Shown one piece after another: positions 1 to 4,717 of a stretch of 5,654 nucleotides of DNA. The DNA comes from Anaerolineae bacterium (GTDB lineage: Bacteria > Chloroflexota > Anaerolineae > Anaerolineales > UBA4823), in the NCBI GenBank assembly GCA_030622805.1, contig JAUXFR010000106.1, positions 1-5,654 on the forward strand, written 5' to 3'. A model generated the notes under the pieces. It made no database searches. It was not told the origin of the DNA and saw only the letters and a program-made list of their open reading frames with translations. The stretch's first letter is position 1. Each line of letters starts with the position of its first letter. The position numbers and the translations under genes are program-made.

Positions 1-527
1 AGGCCGCGCGCCAGGCGCGTGATGCGCAGGTCAAAATTCCTCAACTGCTGCTGCAGGTAAGCGGCAGTGTAGTCCCCCTCCATGCTGGGATTGGTGGCCA
101 GGATTATTTCCCGAACGGACCCGCCCTGGAGACGTGCGATCAACTCGCGGATCCTCAAATCTTCTGGACCGATGCCTTCAACTGGAGATAGCGCTCCGTT
201 TAAGACGTGGTAGCGACCCTTATAACCGGCAGTGCGTTCCAAGGCAACTACGTCCAAGTGCTCTTCCACAACACATATCAACCCGGCGTCCCGCTCCTCG
301 CTGGCGCAGATCTCGCACTCGCTGCGTCCCGCAGCCGTGATATTGAAACAGGTCTGGCAGTAAGTTATGCCGCTCTTCAGGTTATACAGCGCGTCGGCTA
401 ACTGCTGCGGCAGATCATCGGGAGTGCGCAATAAATAGAAAGTCAGGCGGGAGGCGGTCTTGGGACCGATGCCAGGGAGACGTGACAGGGCGTTAATCAG
501 ATTTTGAATCGGTTCGGGTAATAACAT
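1..527 (-). CDS. recR: Recombination protein RecR, 3' end cut by window edge
   Basis: RecR acts with RecF/RecO in the cytoplasm to load RecA on gapped, SSB-coated DNA. The reading frame is open from an ATG at 527 to the left edge and gives 175 complete residues of a protein usually near 200, so roughly 25 C-terminal residues are missing. Visible in order: a helix-hairpin-helix (LPGIGPKTASRL, residues 17-28); a four-cysteine zinc module (C57, C60, C71, C74); a Toprim domain starting with ICVVEEHLDVVALE (84-97); and the RecR signature ATNPSMEGDYTAAYL (144-158). It is the last visible gene of the dnaX-ebfC-recR cluster. No Shine-Dalgarno precedes the ATG (upstream bases read GTGCTCCTG). A TACAAT -10-like box (537-542) lies 9 nt upstream but has no recognisable -35. 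A GTG at 534-536 is an alternative start, but RecR proteins normally begin close to the chosen ATG. The family call is near certain. Confidence 0.97.
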   Translation of the reverse strand, partial: MLLPEPIQNLINALSRLPGIGPKTASRLTFYLLRTPDDLPQQLADALYNLKSGITYCQTCFNITAAGRSECEICASEERDAGLICVVEEHLDVVALERTAGYKGRYHVLNGALSPVEGIGPEDLRIRELIARLQGGSVREIILATNPSMEGDYTAAYLQQQLRNFDLRITRLARG

Positions 528-568
528 CAGGAGCACATTGTAGTAGTAGGGGGGCTGCCCCAGAAGAT

Positions 569-655
569 TGTCACCCTGAGCGGCTGAGTGAAGCTCAGCT
601 TGGCGAAGGGTCTCTAGGGCTAATTCGGAGATTCTTCACTTCGTTCAGAATGACA
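569..655. repeat. 87-bp imperfect palindromic dispersed-type repeat between ebfC and recR
   Basis: The two ends are imperfect inverted copies of each other: the left end reads TGTCACCCTGAGCG, and the right end read on the other strand is TGTCATTCTGAACG. Further in, both arms carry a GAAGRRTCTC motif (GAAGGGTCTC on the left, GAAGAATCTC on the right arm reversed). The left arm also has an internal hairpin, GCTGAG (583-588) pairing with CTCAGC (594-599). It contains no ORF. The architecture resembles small non-autonomous palindromic elements (MITE or REP-like). From memory, TCATTCTGAGCGAAG-type repeats are abundant in Chloroflexota and some other environmental genomes, but only one copy lies in this window, so dispersal is not shown here. 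If transcribed as part of the operon it would fold into a long hairpin between ebfC and recR. Confidence 0.7.
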
Positions 656-700
656 TTCCCATACTTTTAGGACAACCACCCCTGTAGAATCACAAAAAAT

Positions 701-1030
701 TTAAAAGGGCAAACCACCAGCAGCCAGCGGTCCCAGACGATCTGCAGCTAATTCTCGCGACTTATCCAGGGCACCGTTGACCGCAGTCAGGATCAGATCC
801 TGCATCATTTCGACGTCCGCATCTTCAAGAAGTTCAGGCTCAATCTCCACCGCGGTACATTTTTGATCACCCGTGACAGTAACCTTCACGACCCCACCAC
901 CAGCCGTTGCAGTCACCGTCTCTTCAGCCAGCTGCGCCTGGGCTGCCTGTAATTGTTCTTGCAGCTGCTGAAGCTGACCCATCATCCCCATTTGTCCACC
1001 CACCTTTGATCCTTTGCTTCTTTTTGCCAT
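701..1030 (-). CDS. ebfC: YbaB/EbfC family nucleoid-associated protein
   Basis: This 109-residue protein belongs to the YbaB/EbfC family, small dimeric DNA-binding proteins of the nucleoid whose gene usually sits between dnaX and recR, exactly as here. Visible features are a Gly/Met-rich N-terminus (residues 11-17), a Gln/Ala-rich coiled-coil helix (about 18-36), the TVTATAGGGVVKVTVTG beta segment (38-54) typical of the family, and the ELLEDADVEMMQDLILTAVNGALDKS helical region (66-91). The length is normal. The start at 1030 is supported by a clear GGAGG Shine-Dalgarno five bases upstream, the only strong one in the window. The 83-bp gap after dnaX and the 173-bp gap before recR are both free of genes. 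Function in this organism is inferred from the family. Confidence 0.96.
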   Translation of the reverse strand: MAKRSKGSKVGGQMGMMGQLQQLQEQLQAAQAQLAEETVTATAGGGVVKVTVTGDQKCTAVEIEPELLEDADVEMMQDLILTAVNGALDKSRELAADRLGPLAAGGLPF

Positions 1031-1035
1031 TTATG

Positions 1036-1040
1036 CCTCC
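1036..1040 (-). promoter_or_regulatory. Shine-Dalgarno of ebfC (GGAGG)
   Basis: On the minus strand the sequence GGAGG is followed by CATAA and then the ebfC ATG, a five-base spacing. It fixes the ebfC start and stands out because no other visible start in this window has a comparable ribosome-binding site. Confidence 0.85.
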
Positions 1041-1069
1041 ATGATCACACTATTCCACATTGCCTGGAA

Positions 1070-1090
1070 GGGATGGTCTGAGACCTTCCC
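1070..1090. repeat. Short inverted repeat in the dnaX-ebfC gap
   Basis: GGGA-t-GGTCT-g-AGACC-t-TCCC forms a nine-pair stem with one internal T-T mismatch and a one-base centre (in RNA, the loop would open to about three bases). It lies 40 bases upstream of the ebfC start and 23 bases downstream of the dnaX stop. No T-run follows on the minus strand, so it is not an intrinsic terminator. It could be an mRNA-processing or stabilising hairpin between the two cistrons, or it could be chance. Confidence 0.45.
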
Positions 1091-1113
1091 CTGTAAGAAA
1101 CAATCATTCTATA

Positions 1114-2688
1114 TTAGATATCGACAATCTCACCGCCCAGATCACGCAACGTTGTCGCAACAAGACCATCGTTTTCAACTTCGGGAGGGATGGCGTCGCG
1201 CACCGTCGCATCCACCTGGCATTCAATAAACAGGTCGCGTTCAAAAACCTGGCTCAACGCCTGAACTACGGCCTCCAGATTCTCTTCTCTTTCCATTTTC
1301 AGCTTCAGAATATCGCTGCTAAAGAACAGCAACAGATGATTACCACGTATGTAGCGCGATTTCGCTGACCTGAGCAGCCCGTTTGCCTGGGGATTCTTCC
1401 GGCGCACAATCTCGAGGATGCGCGGCCAGACCTGGGTCAGGCTGCGCGTAGCCTGCCTGTCTTCTGGGCTGGGTTCATCATGATTGGTTTGGGCTGCAGC
1501 TTTTACGCCTCGTGCAGGATCGTATTCAGGAGCCATGGTACGCTCGGCTACCTTCCTGGGCGTCTCGGCAGGCGCGCTTCCCCCATCGGATGGGTTGATG
1601 CTCTGTGCGACTGAACTGTTCAAAGATTCGACGAACGCCATCTCCAATGGCAGTGCCGGCTGCCAGAACGCTCTCGCCTCAACTGCAGCACGGTTGAATG
1701 TTTGGATAATACGCAATAATTCAGCGGTCTCCAGCGCCTGGGCATGGTGCTCCATCTGAGATCGAACCTCAGCGGTGGCATCAACCATTTCAGCGTTCTG
1801 CAATCGAATCAGGAGCAAACCGCGCAGATAATCCACGATCTGACGGGCAAAAGTGCGTGGGTCGCTGCCGGCATCCAATGTGCTGTGGATGAGGTCCAGA
1901 CCCCGTGCTGGCTGCTGATTCAACAGCGCATCCAGGATATCAATCACAGCCTGACTGGCAGCCGTACCCAATATCGTCTGCGCCATTTCCAGGGTGATCA
2001 CTTCATCACTTGAAGCCAGTTGGTCCAACAGCGAAATTGCATCGCGCATCGATCCGGTAGCCTGTCGTGCGATCAATGTCAGCGCCTGCGGTTCAACCTG
2101 GATATCTTCCCCTTCCACGATCAACTCCAGCCCCCGGACAATCTCTGCAACGGGGATGCGACGGAATTCGTGCCGCTGGCAGCGCGATAGAACCGTGGCA
2201 GGTATCTTGTGCACCTCTGTGGTAGCCAGAACGAAGATGGCATGCGAAGGCGGCTCTTCCAGGGTTTTCAACAACGCGTTGAAAGCCGCTGTGGAGAGCA
2301 TATGCACTTCATCGATAATGTAGACCTTAAAGCGACCTTGATTTGGGGAAAAGTTAATCTTTTCTCGCAGACTGCGCACATCTTCCACGCTGGTATTCGA
2401 TGCGGCATCGATCTCGATCATATCCAGGAAGCGACCTTGATTAAGTGCCTGACAGTGATCGCATACACCGCAGGGGCGGCGCTCAGGATCCGTTTCAAGA
2501 CAATTTACTGATTTTGCCAGCAAGCGCGCGGTGGTGGTTTTTCCAGTTCCCCGTGGACCTGCAAATAGATACGCATGCGCGATCCGCTCCGCTGCGAGTG
2601 CGTTACGCAGCGTCTGTACGATATGCTCCTGACCGATCACCATATCCCAGGATTGCGGTCGCCATTTTCGATAAAAGACTTGGGACAT
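1114..2688 (-). CDS. dnaX: DNA polymerase III subunit gamma/tau (clamp loader ATPase)
   Basis: DnaX is the ATPase of the clamp loader that puts the beta clamp on primed DNA at the replication fork. The 524-residue product begins with the usual MSQVFYRKWRPQ. It has a Walker A GPRGTGKTT (44-52), a four-cysteine zinc module (C63, C73, C76, C79), Walker B VYIIDEVHM (122-130), a sensor 1 stretch LATTE (154-158), the SRC arginine-finger motif (168-170) and a sensor 2 GSMRDAISLLDQ (212-223). A helical oligomerisation domain follows (about 230-355), then a Ser/Pro/Ala-rich linker (about 360-412) and a compact C-terminal domain (about 415-495, starting TQVWPRILEIV). It is shorter than E. coli tau (643) and longer than gamma (431). 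I see no slippery heptamer, so one product is expected. The start has no Shine-Dalgarno, but an extended -10 box ends six bases before the ATG, suggesting leaderless translation. Confidence 0.98.
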   Translation of the reverse strand: MSQVFYRKWRPQSWDMVIGQEHIVQTLRNALAAERIAHAYLFAGPRGTGKTTTARLLAKSVNCLETDPERRPCGVCDHCQALNQGRFLDMIEIDAASNTSVEDVRSLREKINFSPNQGRFKVYIIDEVHMLSTAAFNALLKTLEEPPSHAIFVLATTEVHKIPATVLSRCQRHEFRRIPVAEIVRGLELIVEGEDIQVEPQALTLIARQATGSMRDAISLLDQLASSDEVITLEMAQTILGTAASQAVIDILDALLNQQPARGLDLIHSTLDAGSDPRTFARQIVDYLRGLLLIRLQNAEMVDATAEVRSQMEHHAQALETAELLRIIQTFNRAAVEARAFWQPALPLEMAFVESLNSSVAQSINPSDGGSAPAETPRKVAERTMAPEYDPARGVKAAAQTNHDEPSPEDRQATRSLTQVWPRILEIVRRKNPQANGLLRSAKSRYIRGNHLLLFFSSDILKLKMEREENLEAVVQALSQVFERDLFIECQVDATVRDAIPPEVENDGLVATTLRDLGGEIVDI

Positions 2689-2694
2689 ACTCAG

Positions 2695-2723
2695 AGTCTA
2701 ACAGAGAGGATGTATGTGGTCAA
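2695..2723 (-). promoter_or_regulatory. Predicted dnaX promoter, giving a leaderless transcript
   Basis: On the minus strand a -35 box TTGACC (2718-2723, five of six consensus bases) is followed by a 17-bp spacer and an extended -10, TGT-TAGACT (2695-2703; hexamer four of six, plus the TGn extension). The -10 ends six bases before the dnaX ATG, so the expected start of transcription is the A of the ATG or a base beside it. It lies in the 48-bp gap after the DUF1992 gene and would let dnaX-ebfC-recR be transcribed apart from the two upstream genes. Confidence 0.6.
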
Positions 2724-2736
2724 TTGATCAGCTTCG

Positions 2737-3174
2737 CTACTGAACGCCAATGATCGCGGCAGCTTCCCTGCCGGCATCCAGAACGATTAACTGGAGGCGG
2801 TTCGAAGGGACCTGCAGGTTGTAGGAAAGAATTTTCTCGTTGACGGCATCCACCTGCTCTCCAAATGCCTGTTCGGCTCGCTCCCATTCAGCTTCGACTG
2901 AGCTCAAAGGGCTGCCATTATTTAAAGCCCTGAGACGCCATTCCCAGGCGCGCGCCAGATTCCCCCGTGCATCATCCAGCGCCACTTCTATCTCCCGGCG
3001 CGCTTCAATCCACAGCAGGGTGAAGCCACTGTTTCGGAGTATGCGGTACGCCGTTCTCCATTCCGGGTCTTCGTGCGGGTCCTGATCCAGCCGCAGCGGT
3101 TTCCCTTTCCCAGGCAAGTCATCAAACTTGCCCTCCTCCATTGCTCGACGTATATGTTCTTCGATGCCCGTCAT
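2737..3174 (-). CDS. DUF1992 (DnaJC28-type conserved domain) protein
   Basis: This 145-residue protein has the hallmark of the DUF1992 / 'DnaJ homologue subfamily C member 28 conserved domain' family: IEEHIRRAMEEGKFDDLPGKGKPL (residues 4-27), continuing through EDPEWRTAYRILRNSGFTLLWIEARREIE (35-63). The second half is helical and charged and contains EKILSYNLQVPSNRLQL (113-129), similar to the end of DnaJC28-like proteins. Despite the name there is no J domain and no HPD motif. No signal peptide or membrane segment is visible, so it is probably cytoplasmic. The molecular function of the family is unknown to me. The ATG lies nine bases after the stop of the LysM gene and has no Shine-Dalgarno, so translation is probably coupled to that gene. 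Family members start close to this point, which supports the start. Confidence 0.9.
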   Translation of the reverse strand: MTGIEEHIRRAMEEGKFDDLPGKGKPLRLDQDPHEDPEWRTAYRILRNSGFTLLWIEARREIEVALDDARGNLARAWEWRLRALNNGSPLSSVEAEWERAEQAFGEQVDAVNEKILSYNLQVPSNRLQLIVLDAGREAAAIIGVQ

Positions 3175-3183
3175 AAGGTTTTT

Positions 3184-3855
3184 TTATGGAATCTGATAGG
3201 TAGCACGCACCGTACCAGCTGAATCTCTTAATTTGACGGTGCTCCCTGAACTCCAGAGTGGAGAATCCAATCCCCAGTACAGATCAAGAACCGTGTTCGC
3301 GCCGCTTTTGGAATAAATATTTATCGTTCCTTCCTTTATGTGGATGATTACCTGGGGGAATCTGAATACATTTCCTGCTTCATCTTCTAGAGTCCAGCCG
3401 GATAAATACAACTCCCCCTGTGCCTTGTTGCGAACGACGACCCTTTCCAGACTCAGATCACCCACGCCAACCACGCTATCAATCTCTACGAATCGCACTG
3501 GTATCCGCACCAGATCTCCCGGACTCAATACCTCAACCTGGGTATAGCCATTCTCCTGGAGCAAATCCTCTACAGTGACATTGTATACCTGCGCAATACT
3601 CTCAAATGTATCACCGGACACTACTTCGTGCAGGACGACCGATGGCGTGGGCGTGGGCGCCGGTACAGGCGTATTCGAATGCGTTGCAGTTGCCTGGGCA
3701 GTCGGTTCAGCGCGTCCGAGTGAAAGAATTGACAGCGACTCGCCAATCAGCGTATCGTGCGCTCGATCCCACAACACCAGCACAGTCAGTGTTGTACATG
3801 CAGACAGCAGCACATTGAGCAATAAAAAGAAAATCAGACGGTTCCATTGTTTCAT
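3184..3855 (-). CDS. Membrane-anchored LysM protein with C-terminal lamin-tail-like (LTD) domain
   Basis: The 223-residue product starts with a hydrophobic segment (residues 7-29) ending in WDRAHD. It can be read as a single transmembrane anchor or as a lipoprotein signal with the lipobox LSAC (17-20). The hydrophobic stretch carries on well past the cysteine, which favours the anchor. A Thr/Ala/Pro-rich spacer follows (about 50-72), then one LysM domain (about 75-120: HEVVSGDTFESIAQVYNVTVEDLLQ and SPGDLVRIPV), which in this family binds N-acetylglucosamine polymers such as peptidoglycan. The C-terminal part (about 127-222) has the beta-rich pattern of a lamin tail domain: a GWTLEDEAGNVFRFP strand pair (153-167) and YWGLDSPLWSSGSTVKLRDSAG (193-214). 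It probably acts at the outer face of the membrane as a cell-wall-binding scaffold; no catalytic motif is visible. It is the first gene of the run towards dnaX, with its own promoter. Domain calls rest on pattern recognition, the LTD less firmly than LysM. Confidence 0.88.
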   Translation of the reverse strand: MKQWNRLIFFLLLNVLLSACTTLTVLVLWDRAHDTLIGESLSILSLGRAEPTAQATATHSNTPVPAPTPTPSVVLHEVVSGDTFESIAQVYNVTVEDLLQENGYTQVEVLSPGDLVRIPVRFVEIDSVVGVGDLSLERVVVRNKAQGELYLSGWTLEDEAGNVFRFPQVIIHIKEGTINIYSKSGANTVLDLYWGLDSPLWSSGSTVKLRDSAGTVRATYQIP

Positions 3856-3873
3856 GAGTAATTATCCCAAACT

Positions 3874-3902
3874 ATGATAGCATAAACTGAGAGACCTGCC
3901 AA
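3874..3902 (-). promoter_or_regulatory. Predicted promoter of the LysM-LTD gene
   Basis: On the minus strand TTGGCA (3897-3902) and TATCAT (3874-3879) each match five of six sigma-70 consensus bases, with an exact 17-bp spacer and a TGn extension (TGC) before the -10. The predicted start is about 12 bases before the ATG at 3855, so the leader is very short and has no clear Shine-Dalgarno. A second box, GATAAT, lies five bases before the ATG but has no -35. Confidence 0.7.
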
Positions 3903-3933
3903 TTAGAGTTAGACTAAATATTCAGTGCCGGTC

Positions 3934-3960
3934 TGGACCCACATTTATTTAAGTTACAAT
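3934..3960 (+). promoter_or_regulatory. Possible leaderless promoter of the NYN nuclease gene
   Basis: TACAAT (3955-3960) matches five of six -10 consensus bases and ends exactly six bases before the ATG at 3967, so transcription would begin at that ATG. The best -35 is TGGACC (3934-3939, four of six) with a short 15-bp spacer, so only the -10 is convincing. It diverges from the LysM promoter. A nine-base palindrome, TTAG-A-CTAA (3909-3917), lies between the two and could be a small operator. Confidence 0.45.
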
Positions 3961-3966
3961 CTATGC

Positions 3967-4449
3967 ATGCCCTACCTGATTGATGGACACAATTTAATAC
4001 CAAAAATACCCGGCTCCTCACTGGAAGCGATTGACGATGAAATTCAGTTAATTGAACAGTTGCAAGAGTTCTGCCGACTTACTCAAAAGCGTGTCGAAGT
4101 GTTCTTCGATAACGCACCACCCGGACAATCAGGAATGCAGAAATTTGGTAAAGTGACCGTTTATTTTGTGCGTCAGGGGAGGACGGCTGACGATGCCATC
4201 CAGCAGCGGCTGACACAACTTGGGAAAGGCGCTCGAAACTGGACGGTTGTCAGCTCAGACAGAGTCGTACTCAGCGCAGCAAAATCATCCCATACAAAAA
4301 CAATTACTTCCGAAAGATTCTCAAAGGTGCTGGTTCAGACACAGAATGAACAACCACAGGGTATTGAGGAAGTGTCTGAAATCATAATGAGCCCGGAAGA
4401 GATTGATCAGTGGTTGAAGCTTTTTGGTGAAAGCGATGATCCCAGGTGA
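3967..4449 (+). CDS. YacP-like NYN-domain ribonuclease
   Basis: The 160-residue protein starts MPYLIDGHNLIPKIPG, the signature N-terminus of YacP/DUF901 proteins. These belong to the NYN group of PIN-like, metal-dependent ribonucleases; Bacillus YacP (Rae1) cleaves mRNA on the ribosome. Candidate metal-binding acids are D6 (IDGHNL), D48 (VFFDNAPPG), D75/D76 (RTADDAI) and D98 (VVSSDR), all at the positions expected for the fold. The C-terminal tail (about 130-160) is acidic and family-variable. An in-frame ATG at 3925 would add 14 residues, but the family motif begins at 3967 and a -10 box lies between the two ATGs, so I choose 3967. It has no Shine-Dalgarno and is probably leaderless. It is divergent from the LysM gene and followed by a candidate small-RNA gene rather than another cistron. 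The family is certain; Rae1-like activity is inferred and the substrate unknown. Confidence 0.93.
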   Translation: MPYLIDGHNLIPKIPGSSLEAIDDEIQLIEQLQEFCRLTQKRVEVFFDNAPPGQSGMQKFGKVTVYFVRQGRTADDAIQQRLTQLGKGARNWTVVSSDRVVLSAAKSSHTKTITSERFSKVLVQTQNEQPQGIEEVSEIIMSPEEIDQWLKLFGESDDPR

Positions 4450-4504
4450 ACAGTCAACAAAAAATCAGACTTATCTAACCGTATATATTTTAATTCGATT
4501 TTAA

Positions 4505-4532
4505 TGGAAATTTGACCAAAATAGTGTATATT
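4505..4532 (+). promoter_or_regulatory. Possible promoter of the candidate small RNA
   Basis: TATATT (4527-4532) matches five of six -10 bases. TGGAAA (4505-4510), 16 bp upstream, matches four of six -35 bases, and an A/T-rich tract (4481-4503) lies further upstream, as an UP element would. The predicted start near A4539 falls three bases before the first hairpin. A better -35 match, TTGACC (4512-4517), is too close to this -10 to be used with it. Confidence 0.4.
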
Positions 4533-4538
4533 GTCCGG

Positions 4539-4680
4539 ACTGACACCTGCCCTCCCTAACTTACTGGTATAACAGGTGTCGCGTCACCGGAAGTCTCCAG
4601 CTCGTCCCCCCCGTGCTGAGGACCCGGTGGCCCTCCTTAAGATCGCCGGGCTTGTTGAACAAGCCCGGCGATTCTTGTAT
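4539..4680 (+). ncRNA. Candidate small RNA with C-rich unpaired segments, family unknown
   Basis: The gap between two convergent genes folds as three consecutive hairpins on the plus strand. Hairpin 1: GACACCTG (4542-4549) pairs perfectly with CAGGTGTC (4573-4580), closing a 23-base loop that begins CCCTCCC. Hairpin 2: CACCGG (4585-4590) pairs with CCGGTG (4624-4629); after an AA bulge, GTCTCCAGC (4593-4601) pairs with GCTGAGGAC (4615-4623) with one C-A mismatch and one wobble. Its 13-base loop holds seven consecutive C (4606-4612). An unpaired CCCTCCTT (4631-4638) then leads to hairpin 3, the terminator. No ORF with coding character is present. The C-rich loops resemble the design of Shine-Dalgarno-pairing sRNAs of Firmicutes (FsrA, RsaE/RoxS), but this is analogy, not homology. 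Alternatives are a structured 3' UTR of the NYN gene, or a minus-strand structure in the 3' UTR of the phosphatase gene. Confidence 0.6.
4642..4680 (+). terminator. Intrinsic terminator, best read on the plus strand
   Basis: A 14-bp perfect stem (4642-4655 with 4659-4672; arms ATCGCCGGGCTTGT and ACAAGCCCGGCGAT) closes a three-base loop and is followed on the plus strand by the T-rich TTCTTGTATTAT. On the minus strand the stem is followed by CTTAAGG, which is not T-rich. It therefore mainly ends plus-strand transcription from the candidate small RNA or the NYN gene. The strong stem may also slow minus-strand transcription leaving the phosphatase gene, whose stop is 45 bases away. Confidence 0.8.
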
Positions 4681-4717
4681 TATCAGATTCTCCTGTGCAG
4701 CACCTTAATCCATCACT

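Noticed and set aside
134..401. Two small plus-strand open frames over recR
   Set aside because: They overlap the conserved recR coding sequence on the other strand and resemble no protein family.
1114..2688. Programmed frameshift producing a short gamma form of DnaX
   Set aside because: No A-rich slippery heptamer or long A/T run is present in the dnaX reading strand near the end of the ATPase core or in the linker, so I see no support for frameshifting.
1484..2753. Several open frames on the plus strand opposite dnaX
   Set aside because: They lie antisense to a certain gene, have low-complexity or unrecognisable translations and no ribosome-binding sites; they are coding shadows.
2737..3174. 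DnaJ-type co-chaperone
   Set aside because: There is no J domain and no HPD motif; only the DUF1992 region shared with DnaJC28 is present.
3925..3966. Upstream ATG extending the NYN protein by 14 residues
   Set aside because: The family N-terminus MPYLIDGHNLI starts at 3967, the added residues match nothing in the family, and the likely -10 box lies inside the extension.
4539..4680. 6S RNA, SRP RNA, tmRNA or a riboswitch
   Set aside because: The fold is three separate stem-loops, not a 6S-like rod with central bubble. The SRP GGAAG/tetraloop core and tRNA-like ends are absent. The next gene is convergent, so no downstream gene could be controlled in cis as by a riboswitch.
4539..4680. Minus-strand reading as a CsrA-sponge-like RNA (G-rich AGGAGGG and GGGGGGG loops)
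   Set aside because: The T-rich tail and the AT-rich promoter-like tract both fit plus-strand transcription; the minus strand has neither a promoter nor a T-tract at its end. It remains a weaker alternative.
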